Shown piece by piece: positions 48,087-61,560 of a stretch of 64,000 bases of DNA (within the stretch, counting starts at the first letter, position 1; every line of letters begins with the position of its first letter). Made by a program: the position numbers and the translations under genes. Where the stretch lies: contig OZ316893.1 of assembly GCA_973895155.1 (NCBI GenBank), positions 27,714,001 through 27,778,000 of the forward strand. Direction: 5' to 3'. Source of the stretch: Marsupella aquatica. Taxonomy: Eukaryota > Marchantiophyta. Under the pieces are notes generated by a model. The model worked only from the letters and a program-made list of their open reading frames with translations, did no database searches and was not told the origin of the DNA.

Positions 48087-48250
48087 TGTTGAACATAGAC
48101 GACAATCACAACAGCAAGCCCATGAACCATCCAACGCACAAGTATTGACACCGAGAGATACGTGGTTCACCTCCACATGAGGCTACGTCCACGGGAACAC
48201 ACAAGAGCTTTACTGCACTCTAGGTTGACTGAGCAAACATCGCTATGGGT
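48087..48250 (+). mobile_element. Fragment of a copia-type LTR
   Basis: Starts TGTTGAACATAGACGACAAT. It contains ACGTGGTTCACCTC, GGCTACGTCCACGGGAA and AGCTTTA, matching the LTRs of the copia element at 23.6 and 29.6 kb in order. No 3' end or partner LTR was found. Confidence 0.55.
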
Positions 48251-48399
48251 AAAGTGTGTGCACAACATGTGGGAGGGGTCGGGAAAGTTTGGGGCCGGCT
48301 GGGGAATGTCGGCAAATATGCAACAAATGACCCCTTTTGGAGCCAACAAATGACAAGTTGTTGTCGAGGTTGTTGTGTCCGACTGCATGACAACTTGTC

Positions 48400-48800
48400 C
48401 GTCAGTTCAAACGGGGATTGCTATGTGCCCGTCCCTGCCTTTGTTGTCGCTGTCACAGCATCGGGCACAACATCAGCCCAAAACTAGGAGCATGTGGCCT
48501 GCAGGCCTGCCCCTAAACTGTCATTGTTGTCTCAAAGTTTAGCAGTGGTCTGTTCTTTCTAATTTTTGGATGCTGAGCAGGTCAGCGTGCTTCAGGGTCG
48601 CACTTTGTCACCAACTGCTCGCCCCCTGCCTCCATGAAAGCACCAGCCCAAAGACGGGAACATCTGCCCTGAAAATCCAACCCTCATTGACTTTCTTCTT
48701 CAGAATTTTGTACTCTGCCAGTTTCTATGATGCTTGGATGATGAGCAGGTTCATATGCTTCACGGAAGCACTCAGCAACCAATTGCAGCTCGTGGCTGGC
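48400..48800. repeat. Degenerate tandem repeat, period about 165 bp
   Basis: GATGCTGAGCAGGTCA...TGCTTCAGGG near 48568 and GATGATGAGCAGGTTCA...TGCTTCACGG near 48735 are followed by GCACT, CACCAACTG/CAACCAATTG. CAGCCCAAA(A/G)AC precedes the first and recurs. The units are strongly diverged. Confidence 0.55.
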
Positions 48801-48899
48801 TCATTCTTCATCCTGGCCTTCCCAGCATTAAAGTTTTGGGCCCTAGAACTCCTTTATTCTAATAAAATATTGTGACACTTGTGGCCGTTTTATTTGACA

Positions 48900-50150
48900 C
48901 TTTAGCTCACAATATATTGACAAAGCCATTGAGCATGGGGTGATTGACCACTGACTTCATTTGAGATGGCCTTTGGTAAAAGTCTCTGTCCAGTTTCAGG
49001 CTAATGTTAGCTAGCCTTGCTAGCAATATTATATCTGTCCTTGTAAAAAAATTGCCATATATAATTATAAATTATTGCGTAGAAGGACCCCAGTTTATTT
49101 CACCCAAAAAGGTGGGAGGCAATGAAGGATATTGATAGGGAGATAGACTTGCTTGATGATGGTGACTTCCTGATAAATTCCAGCACAATGCCCCTCAATT
49201 AGAAGAAATTCCCCTAAAATCAGCACAACAACTCTTGAAGAAAGGCACAGCAAAACTCCCAACAAAACCAGGAACATCATCTGCTGCCAAGGGATGAAGC
49301 ACCCGCACCCAGCAATAGTCTTGGCGAAACAAGGGGCAGAAGAGAGTGGGACCAAAGAGCGTGCCACCCGTGAGAACTCCTCAGCCTGGCCCAACAAGAG
49401 GCACTGACAACCCTAGGGCCCAGACCTCCCCATGGAGGTAGGACCAACACTCAATGGGAAAAGCAAAAGCAGTGACAACCAGCCCGCAACTTTGGTAGGA
49501 TCACCAGCTACCCTGTCGGAGGGAGGACCGCTGAACCAGAGGCCGCAAAGGCACCAAAATCCGTGCATAAAGACAAAAATGGCTGAAATAGGAGAGAGGG
49601 CAACAAGGGCATCCACGTGGGCCAGCCTGCAGTCCCATGAAGAGGGAGGAGGGACAGCGAAGGAGGGTGAAAGGGGGGGGGGGGGGCAAGGTGGAAGAGG
49701 AATCCTAAAAGAGTCAGGCGATGGCTCACTAAGTCTGACGGGTGAGACCTACTGGGGCGGGCATTGTATTGAACTTAGGAGTTAGGAGTCAGAGGGGGGC
49801 GGCTGCAGTGGACCAAAAGCGGGGTCAAGGAAGGGAGAGCCAGAGGAACAGTTGGGGGGTGGGGAGCTACCTGGAGGAGAGGAAGACTCCATGATTACAT
49901 CCCTGCGCACACGAGACGTCATTCAATTCTGAGGAAGGTGAGATTCTAACAGAACACCACCCCCCGCCCCCCCCAACAAAAAAAAGCACCAAAAACAACT
50001 TGTACTTTACATGTCTTTATGTTCCTGTATTTCTCAATTAAAATTGATATGGAGACATTGAAAAACAACTAGTACGATAGATCTCCAAGATCGCTTTCGA
50101 CACACTCAAATAAAACCGTGTACAGTATCGTCTGGTATCGAATATAAAAG
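48900..50150. other. Intergenic; homopurine segment with G14
   Basis: Purine-rich 49620-49880 includes G14 at 49673-49686 and, at 49960-49974, C-rich tracts. The 117-codon frame at 49432-49785 is low-complexity and unsupported. Confidence 0.45.
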
Positions 50151-50154
50151 CTTT

Positions 50155-50565
50155 TTACTCCCTCAGAAGATTGGTCAGATAATTTCGGTAGGGATTGAGT
50201 TGAGACCTTCGTTGCTCGTTAGTTGCATGACAGAGTATCCACTTAAGAATACTGTACAGAACAAAAAGCAAAATGCTGGCATCGGACGCCCTCACTTGGT
50301 CAATACCGGAGGACCGCCTTTGTCCTGGAGACAGATTTAAGTTGTAGTTGAGTATGCCATGTGGCGAACAAGGCTGCATGCCTAGAGCTACCTTGATGTC
50401 TTGAAAGACGTTCCATTGAACCATGTGCTGATGTGCAGTTGCACAGACTTCGTATAAATTATGGAGACACAAAATAATAGCCCACACACTGTATAGGTTC
50501 GAGAAGCTTTGCCTACATTCATGGAAGACCCAACATCCACAATCATATTGCGCCCTGCCAATCAT
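50155..50565 (-). other. Open frame of 136 codons, unrecognised
   Basis: Minus-strand ATG-to-stop frame (MIGRAQYDCGCWVFHECRQS at the start). It is Cys- and His-rich with two short hydrophobic stretches. I recognise no domain and see no clear splice or promoter context. It may be chance. Confidence 0.25.
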
Positions 50566-50569
50566 ATCA

Positions 50570-52231
50570 CCGCACTTATAATGATTACAGGTCTACGCTC
50601 GATACTAGATAAGGATCTGGAAAGACCTATCCGGAGCTAGTCCTGTTGTTATTTTGTCCAGAGTTCATGAGGACGGTGTGGGCCAATCTCCAAAAATCAG
50701 CAGCGCCTTGGGGCTTTGTGCAAGTCTTCATATGAAGATACTGTTTGTTAAAGCGCTTATGAGATACACATTGTCAGAATCTTGACCACAACCGTGAACA
50801 TAAGAGATTAAAATCGAAGGGTCTATGGCTTTTCTTGAACCACGTTAAGGATTTCCGATGGAGAAGTTATCGCTTTCAGTATCCCCTTTTCCGGACGAGG
50901 ACCTCTGATTCCCACAAAATGCTCACCGTGGGCGATTCTATCATTTGTGAAGATCGACTGTGGGGACTACAGTCTATATGGAAGTTTCTTTCCGTCAACA
51001 CAACGTACTGTAACAGATATCACACAACTGCACCTGACTGAGTTCTTCGTGAATTGCAAAGCCAGTTCACCAGTTTATTTATAGGTAACATACTACAGCA
51101 CAAAGGGTCCTGACTGGAGCCTTTGATGATTTGGGGGAGATGCACTCTGGGATGCATTTTATCTGACAAGTTGGAGGAAAATCAGAAAGTGCAATCTGTA
51201 GAGCATAGCGGTCTCCGCTGCAAGACCTGTTGAAGGACAAATTGTGGGGCGGGCTTTCGCCGTCATTGCATGCAAAGATTTTGTCTCTGCATTGTAGCAC
51301 GACGGAGCAATGTGCGGGACATTGAACATGCATGAGCCGCTGAATGAAATTAAAGATCATGTAGGAATTTTTTGTCTCAAATTTCCCCGCAAAGTTTCAA
51401 GATGAGATGACACTTTGAGAAAAGGTACAACCAAAAGATGTTCAACAGCGTGATTCGACGTTACTCGCTGATTGATGATCGCTTCTCATTATGTTCTGGT
51501 GACAGTTTGGACTGAGCTCGTAGTGTCGGACGTCTGACTCTGGTTTCTCCGGTCTGCCAGTTTCAAAACTTTCGTTGTAAGTTGCATATTCTCTCTCGCT
51601 TTGTTGTCAATGTGCATAATGTCAGGTTCGAAATATAAAGTACAGAAACATTCCTGAGAAATTAAATTTGGCTGTTGTGAGAACATCGCATTTGCACACG
51701 AAGCTACTATATTGTCACACATTGATGCCAGAAATTACCTTTTGGGTAACAGTTTGCACGTGTACCTGACTAGCTTGTGAGCTTCCTCGCACCCAGTACT
51801 AAGAAGAAAGAAAGTTGCTCAAAGTTCTGGCATCTGGACGCCTGTAAGACCGGCGGGCGTGGTTGTCCAACCATTGTAATCAAACGCTCTCGTGAACGGA
51901 CACGTATGTTTGGATCAGTTTCTGCTCACTTGCTGGTACAGTCGTTCATAAATTGCACATGTTGTGTCGAATACCCAACTACGACTACAGTAGTCAGGAG
52001 GTGCTTGACACTCTCGTTAGTTCGGTCAAAGATTATGCTACGTTATAGCCTGTAAAGATAAATTTTGCTTTCTTCGCATTGCTAGTTATGAACAGTTGGC
52101 CCTCCTTGCATGATTGGGTTGCCTTCGTCCACTTTCTGGGCTCTCTCACCATGGCGGATGCACTCGGTGGGTGCTGTTCCTTTGAATATATGGATTGCAC
52201 GGAAATGTTTGAAGGAAGAAAATTAAAAATC
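50570..52231. other. Intergenic, no gene recognised
   Basis: Only short frames without recognisable domains. No repeats stand out. Confidence 0.4.
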
Positions 52232-52290
52232 ATGTATTGTAAAGTTATTACAATACATTACCCATCGTAATCGTGTTATTACGATGGGTA
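52232..52290. repeat. Two abutting perfect stem-loops
   Basis: Hairpin 1: arms of 11 bp (52232-52242 and 52248-52258, ATGTATTGTAA type) with a 5-nt loop. Hairpin 2 starts at the next base: arms of 13 bp (52259-52271 and 52278-52290, TACCCATCGTAAT type) with a 6-nt loop. Neither is followed by a T run. Confidence 0.9.
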
Positions 52291-55200
52291 CTAGGCTCTG
52301 TAGAGATATGATCGACTGACACCGTGGTACGTATCTTATGTGAGGGAAAGTAGTATAAAGTGAATGATGCATCTAACTGCTTTAACATTAAACCTCCAAA
52401 TGTCAGACATGAGTATATATCGTCATGTGAGCTTCACAATGGGGCAGTCTGCAATTCAAGGCCGGGTTTAAGGCCCTACCGGAGAGCACACTACTAAAAT
52501 GAGGACCGGGGATGTGGTTCCAGAGACCGGGCAGGGCTTCAAATCATTATGTAAGTCCACATACCGGATGGTTTGACTGATCAATGTGAGCAGAAATCTC
52601 GATGAGCCCAGCCAGGATGCAACGAAAATACTCATCTGCCAGTCTGCTTTACAGGTCTCAGGTGGTTTTAGGAGAAAAGACTATGCCATGTTGAGACAGG
52701 TATCTAATGGAATGAGATCCGCCGTCCAAAGGTTGAAAACAAGCTGGACCTGTTGTCGATCACATGCACAGCTAGATCCACCCTAAAACGAAGTTGGACA
52801 CGTAAGAAAGGAGTGTCACAGACATCAAACATTGTTATGTGAACACCATACGTTCCAGAATGTTACTAGTACCATCACTGCCAATGGCAAATACATCAAG
52901 GATCTCGACATAGATTCATTATCTCCATTACTCTGTTTCCTATTGTTTATTAAACACTCGTTATACTTTTTCAAGAAGTACATTCTCGCTTGAAAGTAAG
53001 GTTAAACAAGTTTAGATTATACTGTAGTTCTGTCAATGCCGAAGAACACAATTTGTTGCAGCACCACTTGCGAGAATTTAATGACTACGACGTACACATA
53101 CAGCACCATGTGACGTCAAGGTAGTTACAGGCTCTTCTGGCAAGCGGGCGTCTATGTTTACTCAAAACATGAACAATTCCCCGGTCAAAGAAACCGTACT
53201 ACAGTATCGTGGACCTCCCCCTAACAGAACAAGCCCTAACAGACTAAGACGAACCATACAGTGAGAGGAAGATTGAGGATCTTCTATTTCCAAATTTATG
53301 CCAGAATAATGGTCCCTAGGGATACAGCAAGTTACATATCATACTCGATTCACCGAGCGTGGATTGTCAGGTGGAGGCAGATTAAAGCTTGTCCCCAGGT
53401 GCTCCAGGCCTACTAATTTCTTCCACTTTTCCATGCTGTGTATGAACTTGCTTGTTTGGACAAGGAGAAAATATATTAGCAATCCAGGACTGAACCATGC
53501 ACCATGCAGTACCGAACAAGACCTTTGATCTGGAAGAAATTGAGGGCGCCCCTGCAAGACTTGCACATCTCCTGACGAGCTGACTCGATCCCTGGTTGTA
53601 AGATGTCTTACCTCCCCATATCCGAATCTGTGTGGTTCCCTGGTTCCAGGACACAGGACATGAGCCATCGTACAAGTATGCAAGTCTTAATTTCTTATTT
53701 ACTTTTATGGTATGATCGTGTCCTCGAGAGCATGGAATCTACGTACTCGTTCAAGAACAGGCACAACACCCAGACTGAAATTCATACCGTCCTGAGTGAC
53801 CGCGCGCGAAGATCTAGCTATGCCTTAAGCCTGGAGATATCAATATCTCCTACGTCAGATTTCTCTGTAGCCATGTTACACTTTTTCTGGGTTCTAGCAA
53901 CAACACATTGCAATGTAAAAGAAGAGCAGCAGTGGTTATAAGACTCGGTTATATATCCTTTAATTTGGAATGTTGCATCGTAACCTATACATCGTGATGA
54001 CATCTCCTCAGATGTGGAAGACGGGATCCACAACTGGACATCTGAGGAGTGAGGATCCCCCATGCACTGTAGTAGAGAAAATATGTCCCTTCCAGTTTTC
54101 TCTCGGTATTTCTTGTAAAAGCATCACGGGAGGAGATATGGGAGGTATGTAGTGGGCTTTTCACGGCCTCCAAAGCAGCACGAATTTTTACAAGAATCAA
54201 AGGGAATATGGGAGTGCTGATTTAGGAATCAACAGCTCATTGGTCCCCGTTCAGCGCTGGAAACTGCGCTGGGATATTCATGCTCGAGGAGGCCGCCCTT
54301 ACATCCCATGTCCATGCGTGGCAGATATGATCGATGACTCTGGGTTAAGAGTCTACAGCAGATATTTATAGTTTGCTGGGATATAGCGACCTGAACTCAA
54401 TGATGTAAGTTGACAGGGAATCTCAGTAGAAACAAATTTGTTCCAGTACCCCTCCGGTACATCTTACTTTGATGTTATTCAACAAATTGGAGCCAATGTA
54501 GAGTTACACATTAGATTACATATTAGAATAGATTTATCATGAAGCTGAGAAAAATAAAATAAAATAATTCATGAATGGTAAGAGTCTCCAATAACCCTTA
54601 GGATGGACTGCCTGGCTTGAAGACCTGAATATACAAAACCCTAGCCTAACCGAACCTTCAATTCTTACCAATTAAAGTCCCAATAGCCTCCTTAGGTTGG
54701 GCCCTTCTATAGCTCTTTTGAAAACCCTCCAATAATAGCAGGAGCAATTGGGACCCCATGATATTGGCTAGACCAAACCCTATACCCATGCATACTTTTA
54801 GGCATTTTTGGGGGAAAAATCAAAAGTACTATTCTTTGCAAATACATGTGTACCAATTGTATAGTGACAAGTGTACACCAATTAGAACATGCAACGTGTC
54901 CTATGCATGTATGACACCAAAAACCCTAAGTAATTTAAACAACTTCATAAAATATGATACATTTAATGAGGGTTTATGTTCTTCCACCAAACTTTGGAAG
55001 TTTTCCATTTGAACCATTTAAATGTCCCCTGAACCATTTAAATGTCCCCACACATGGAGGTCGATGGGGCCATTGGAACCAAGCAAGAAGACATAGTTCA
55101 TTGCATTACTACCTAAAACGTTTGGGGCCCAAGGTGTGCACATGTAGACAACAGAGACGTACACAGTGTTTTCTACAACGCCACTGATCTACGTACCACA

Positions 55201-56394
55201 CCCCTCAACTCCTACCCTGAATGTGGATGTTTAGGAGGATGTCACAGGCGTGTTTGACTCTCAGGTGCACGGGCCTACAGAATTAAGACCAGTGAGAAGC
55301 CCAAGTCCATATTGTAGAGCAGTACAACCTACAACAGTGAGTACCAACGCCCACTCAGAGAAACAATGACATTAACAACAAAGGAATCCCCCCTTTAGGA
55401 GTCCTTCAACCTTGTTGTCCTCAAAGAGATATATGACAAGAGAAGGAAGGGGAAAGGTCAAGAGGCAGATCACAACAGTAGAAGAAGGCACTGTAGAGAC
55501 TCCGGGACCGATAGATGGAGCGGGCCCACAAGGTGCATGACTTCCGGTCATACTAGGTGTTTGGAACATGAGAAGGATCCATGAGGCTAGGGCAACTAAT
55601 GAGAGTTGCCTTGAAGGGCACCGATGAGTAGGGATAGAGATGCGACCCAACAATAGCGGGTGGTGGGTAGCTCAGTATATATGTTAGGATTAGACAGTCT
55701 TTAATTAGACCAGGGGAGCTCATTGTGTAAGGGGGTCCCTGATATAATGTCATAATTTATAAGTTTAGTATATGATCATGCCAATTTGCATGACATGAAG
55801 TACTTTTTTGAGTTTACATTGCGTTTGTCGAAATTTTAATGGAGCTCGATGACTCTGTCTGAAATGTAATGTACCCGCGCTCTAAGCCCCAAACAAACCT
55901 ATATTAGCCAAAAATTCCATTTGAATAATGTACGTCATCCATGGATCTACACTTTCAGACAGGATGTGCAATATTTGCCATATATGTATGTCAAAATATA
56001 TATAGAACTGCAAAGGAACAGAAATGAGGCAGGGGAGACATGATCACAAAGGCCTAATAAAGGAGGAAAATTGGAGGGCCTTATAAAGGAGTAATATTGC
56101 AACTGAACAAAAATGCCCTGCCGGGAGACATAATCCCAAAGGGCGACTAAGGGGGCAAAACTAAGGAAAATACGTCTTACGTACGTGTTTTTTGACAACG
56201 TACAGCCTCTTTACATCATTTTCTATCTGCTGTATATAAAACGGCGTTTAAGGAACTTTATCGTTGTCTGTTACGACGTAAAAGCGATAACGTGAATTAG
56301 AAGAATTATAGAAACAAATTACAAAACGCTATATAGAACAAAGTCTGTATAACGTTGAATAGAATAATAGAAACAAATTACAAACGAACGCGTT
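52291..56394. other. Intergenic, no gene recognised
   Basis: Frames at 53339-53683 (-) and 53603-53941 (+) overlap and lack domains. ACATCTGAGGAGT / CTCCTCAGATGT are inverted at about 54002 and 54039. AACCATTTAAATGTCCCC is duplicated in tandem at about 55013 and 55031. AATAGAAACAAATTACAAA is duplicated at about 56306 and 56366. Confidence 0.4.
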
Positions 56395-56721
56395 TTGTTC
56401 CAGTCAGCTGTGACTACCGAGAGTGTAAATTCGGAACACTTGGTTTTCTTGTTCTGGAAGGAAAGAACATCTCTTCACAGTTCTTGTTGCGATACGCCCA
56501 GTCTGTATTTCACTAACGTTTTAGAGTATGTGAACGACGTCACTGCGTCACTGTTGTGCCAACGCGAAAAGACGGCCTTCCTTGTACTGAGAGTGGCTCT
56601 GAGGTACGTGATGTACAATCTGGATGGTGAGGAAAGACAAAACACCCGATCTTTCCCAGTTGTCGACCTAGAATTGAAACTTTCTAACCTAGTCATACAG
56701 GCCTCCTCGCTGTCGGATTGA
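56395..56721 (+). other. Open frame of 108 codons, unrecognised
   Basis: Protein-like composition (YVNDVTASLLCQREKTAFLV, then RSFPVVDLELKLSNLVIQ) ending in TGA. A CAG precedes the first codons, so it could be a terminal exon. No family was recognised. Confidence 0.25.
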
Positions 56722-57169
56722 CTTCGACTTCCACGGATTTAGGCTATAATCTCGTGTCAGCCACTGGCTATACTTGGGAATGTATGAGTTTATATCGAGT
56801 ACGCGATTTACAGAATGATGTGTAGCCAAATGCTGTCCTCGTCAACTTAACCGTCGCGTGCAGTAGAACTGAAACTGCAAAACAGTGTTGAAAAACAAGT
56901 TTGGGGAAATTTTCGAACTATTTGTCCAACAGACTACACTGACAACTCTAAACTCCAAAGTGATCAGAATCCGACCGTGCTTCAGCTCTCTTATTCCCGG
57001 ACAAGCTTTGCATTACTTCGCGAATCATGATGTACTCTGACTTCATACAAGACCATGCTCGGCTGAAGTCAGTATTTGGACCCATTTTCTGCACAGGCTT
57101 TTCTTGATCGAAGGCCCAATGGTTAACTGTGGGAAAAGGTCCACTGAGCTAGTAAGTATCCATTATTTT

Positions 57170-58250
57170 GTAATCTACCAGCAGGCCAATATTAGCGGGT
57201 AGTAACTACAGGAGTGCAAAGGATATCACCATAGGAAAGTTTCTTCATTGCGACGCAGAAAGAAAACATTCTTCACTGGTACAGGGACCTGCCACTGAAT
57301 TCCCAACCTCGGACTGCAGAGTGCATTACGTCGGTCTGTAGGATCCAACGTAGCCCTGGAAGTCATGAGTAATTCATCTAGACACGACACAATTGACCAA
57401 CCTAGCAAGCCTTCCAAGCATTGTGTTAGTATAGAGACCACAGCTTTGCAGCCAACTGAGATTGTTAACGTGCCTTTTGTCTCCATGTACCACGGTTTGC
57501 CTTGAAGTCATCCATCGAAGAGAAGAGCGCGGGTACGACGTACTCCTCCAGACGATTCATTACCAGTATTTTACCAGCAGGCCAATCGTGGTGTCCGGAG
57601 CCATAGTTTTCGCAGCGAACCTGACTGCCAGCCTATGGTCTCCATGTACCACGGCCCCATCCAATTCTTCATGAGTATTTAATTAACCTGCAGGATAATA
57701 TTTATGGTGTCTTCTGCCATTTTGAATCCGGCTTTCACCTGCAAGCCAATCATGTATCAAGATGCTCACAGAGACGCACGAAGGAGTCGTCTTCGCAACT
57801 GGAAAATGTTACCTCCTTCACATCTGGCCGTTCGTGGACCACGGAGCCTTTCACATCTTTGCATCAAGATATTTCTCGAATGTCGTAAATACAATGAGGC
57901 AGACCTCTCCATTTCACATTCGTGAGGTCTTGCTTAGACTTGAAATGTCAGCCTGTGGTCTCCATGTACCATAGTTGTGTGGAGATTTGACTGTGTAGCG
58001 ACGAGGACCGCCAGATGGAGTCTCTTTCGCCGGTTTGCGTGAACCTGTCGTTCTATTTCACCTCGATGTCATTCATGGGTCATGGAGATCACAGTTTTGC
58101 ACCAAAGACTTCAATGATGTAAATCATGGCTCTGTGAATGCCAACCTATGGTCTCCATGTACCAAGATTGGCTTGGAGATGATCATCTGTGGTAACCAGG
58201 AAAGTATACTGTACCAAATGTCTGCGGGCCAATCACTGAGTTAGTACTTC
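57170..58250. repeat. Degenerate long-period repeat array (about 160 bp)
   Basis: GTCTCCATGTACCA recurs at 57479, 57638, 57958 and 58151 (steps of about 159, 320 and 193). A (C/G)AGGCCAAT(C/A)-type motif recurs near 57182, 57577, 57741 and 58228. GCCTATGGTC/AACCTATGGTC precedes the first motif in most units. The conserved motifs survive in otherwise strongly diverged units. Confidence 0.65.
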
Positions 58251-60440
58251 GCACTACAGCCTTCCAGCGAAAATTTCATTCAAAATACATACATCAGCAA
58301 AACTTCAATGATCGATCGTCCATGTAGCGTACCTGGCCAAGAAACTAGTCCTAACTGGACAGCTGTTAAAACCATTTATGCAGTAACACTCCAATAAATT
58401 GAATGACATCCTCCCCAGGTTCTTTTTCCATTTTCAAGTTTAATTGAAAATGAAAAAATAAAATGCGTCTGTACTTCGACCATGCGCCGATGAATCTCCT
58501 CTAATTTAATGCAGGGCTATACTGAAATTTGATGCAGCGCTATCCAGAAATTGTTTGCGAGTAGCAAGCTGGGATCTCGCATTGCTGCTCGGACTCATGG
58601 CACAAAAAGACAGCGAAGAAATTTTACCTGAAGATAGCTAAGTATAACCCAGCAGATTGTTAGCACGGACTTGCTGAAATCCCGTAATCCATGACGCGCA
58701 CCATTTCTCCAGACAGTCATGGTGCATAGCGCCCACAGCGTTGCAGATAGTAATAGTAGAATGGCATCACTTCTCGAACTACGTAGACATGGAGCGATGC
58801 TTCTAACGAGCTACTATGTAACCCCAAACAGATGCATCGAGTAAAATCGTTCTGTTGAAATCTAATCTGTGTCATTGTCAAGAATTGCTGCCCGATCCTT
58901 TAGGGTAGAATCGTTTTCTTTAGAAAGTAGAATCTCGATGTAAGTGAAAACCCATACAGTACCATAGCTGGCCTAAAGGACATCCATTCTGCTCCGGCTC
59001 ATCACATCCTATAAGACGAACCACATCATTTGCAGATGCTGGAGCTGTCTGGCTAGCGTTCGGTGCCCTACACAAATTACTACGAGGGTCTCTCATGCTC
59101 CAATGCTCCTACAAACTAATGCCACTACAAACTAGCGAAGAGCAGAGCAAGTAAGTCATCTTGCTCGGACAGCTCAAGATCTTGATCATGTCACACAAAG
59201 CAGAATTCGATACCTCTCATGCGATATGATTGTGTATGCTACGAATCTACGACACGTCGAAGTGAACCGGGGAAGACTTTGCCGCAAGTATTGATCATGA
59301 CTCATAAGAGAGAAAGGTGTGTAAGCAAAGGACGTCCTAAATGATTCAGCATACAACTGAAGGCTGAATATGGCGAGTTGGCGACTGCGTCCGAGGTGAT
59401 GGACAGTACTGAATCCAATGATGAATGCAGCAGGCCGGGTAGAGATCAAGTATTTATATGGATGCTGGGTCCCGGAAAAGGACACCTCTGCAGACCTCGC
59501 TGCAGACCTCTTGCAGGCCCTTTTGATCTTCACTCTAACATCAGTTTTTCTCTGCAGTAAAAACTTTAGAACCGCCCTTTTCATCCCAGTTCAATGTCGG
59601 AAGCATTACTCCCTCCAGTTTAGTCCAACGACAAGCTGAAGTCATCTCTTCTCTGCGTGCCAATCGAATCTCATTTCCGTAGCACCGCAGCGAACCAGTC
59701 TAACAAAGCATCCGAAATTGCGAATGTCCCATTGACTTGCTAGAGTAAAATTGAACAATTCAGGAGCAGCTAATCATCCGCAGACTCATCAGACAACTCA
59801 TCAACAGACGAATGAATTCAGTGACCCTGATCACAGAGAATAACCACGTAGGGTGGAGGAGTTCTAAATTCACAAGAGCATCTATGTCAAAAGTGTACGA
59901 CAAGTTGGCGAATACTTTTCTTGTGCAGAATGCACGGAGTTCGTGATTGGGCCCCGTGGGACAGTTAGGGAAGTGTTGCGATCCAACGAACCAGTTCTAC
60001 GTACATGATTGTGTAAACCGTCGGGTAAAGTAATGATAATTAAGTGCCATTGTCGAAATGGTGGCTCTGGTTGCAACGCAAAAGACCCCATGCAAGGTCA
60101 CCACAGTCATCTCACTCTCCAGCATCCATGTTAAAACATTTGTGCCATCCTGTCATGTGTCGCCCCCAGGACAAGGAAACGTTTGCTCTGGCCGGTCCTA
60201 AATCTGCAAAATGACAAGTTACTGGTGTACCACTGGCCCTATATTGGGGAAGCGACAGATTCTCCTTTTTCCACATTCTAGTCACTCCTTTCTTCTAATG
60301 CGCCAAGTCTCCTCCATGATTATATGGAAATGTCAAATGCAGTCGTGTGCAAAGAAAACAGGAATTTTTGCTAGGGACAAGAGTATTGCTAGCAAGTGAC
60401 AGGAATGATTCTCAATATGTTTTAAGTTCGGCTAACATTT
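58251..60440. other. Intergenic, no gene recognised
   Basis: Minus-strand frame 59186-59584 (132 codons) has no domain. CAGACCTCGCTGCAGACCTC is a short tandem repeat near 59491. Nothing else is supported. Confidence 0.4.
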
Positions 60441-60454
60441 GCATTTCTAAGAGT

Positions 60455-60503
60455 AGCGAGACTGCTAGCCAAAAGATGACGCTAAATTGGCTAGCAGACT
60501 CGC
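60455..60503. repeat. Inverted repeat with one mismatch
   Basis: CGAGACTGCTAGCC and GGCTAGCAGACTCG pair over 13 of 14 positions with about 20 nt between. Downstream to 60660 several TAAATTTTACT and ACTAGCTAGGGAC motifs repeat. Confidence 0.6.
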
Positions 60504-61223
60504 TTCCCAAATTTAGGGCCAAATTTGGCTAAATTTTACTTTCGTCTGCTACCCGATTTGGCTTAATTTTACTAAAAGAATGACACCAAATTTAAGATAT
60601 TAACGAGGTTTTCACTAGCTAGGGACAATTTTACTATTAAAAAAATGACCCAAAACTTGAGATATTTTTAAGCATTGACTAGCTAGGGACTGGGTCTACC
60701 CGAGCACATACTGTGACTATTTTTTCCCTCACAGCAGGGAAGTTTTGTCTTTTTGGTTGAAGGCTCACACCTACCCTTCTGGAATTTGGGAGCATAGGCT
60801 TAAGTTCACAAATCACTGGAATCTGGAAATGAGGAGCCTGGTCAGCATGGCTGCATGCTTTATGGCTAGAGGCTCATATCAACACTTTCCACATGATTCA
60901 TAAGGGGGGAAAAATTAATCACATGTTTACCTTTTATCATCTCAATGAGTTTCACCTTCGTTCAACGTTGATGGCCTCATTGTTAGTGCAATGTTTTGCA
61001 TATGTGATGCATTCTTTGTTATTGCCTCTGACTCCATCGCTTCCTTGGAATCAGCTACTGTATACAAGGTTGAGCTACACCTATATCATTAGGGATCAAA
61101 ACTAAATCGTGAAATTGGAGTACTAGAGACAATTAGAATTATCAAACATTAGAAACTAGAATCTTCAAATATGTGGGGCCAACTTTAGTTATAAGGAATA
61201 GTACTCACTCTTATTATAAGGAA

Positions 61224-61560
61224 CTAGCCCAATGCTTGACCCAATGCCTACAGGTTGCAAAGAAGCTGTCAAGGTGAGACCAAGAAAGAGGCAAGGAAGT
61301 TGTTGAGGCATCTCATGACATTGTGTCATAGTGGCCATGTGATTGTTCAGATGCCCGTTTTTGCACAATTGTGGTTGTTTCTTTGCATGCGGTCATTGCG
61401 GCCATGTGATTGTTGTAGCCATATTGTTGTTGTGGCCCGCGGTCTGGCCTTGTGGTCATGTTGCCAAATTGTTGTTGCATCCATTCTATTGTTACAGCTG
61501 TGCAACTTCAGTGTGTGGACAATCTCAATGAATAGAAGTCAATCATTTCAATAATGACAT
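61224..61560 (-). mobile_element. Decayed Helitron-like element, 3' end on the minus strand
   Basis: On the minus strand the sequence ends GCATTGGGCTAG followed by T, as in the copies at 13974 and 46784. Upstream (minus sense) CATGGCC, CAACAACTTCCTTGCC and CCTTGACA match segments of copy 2 near 45820-45880. The terminal hairpin has decayed. The 5' boundary is not clear. Confidence 0.4.

Noticed and set aside
49432-49785. 117-codon Gly/Arg/Pro-rich frame
   Set aside because: It runs through a purine-rich tract and a G14 run, so it is low-complexity translation.
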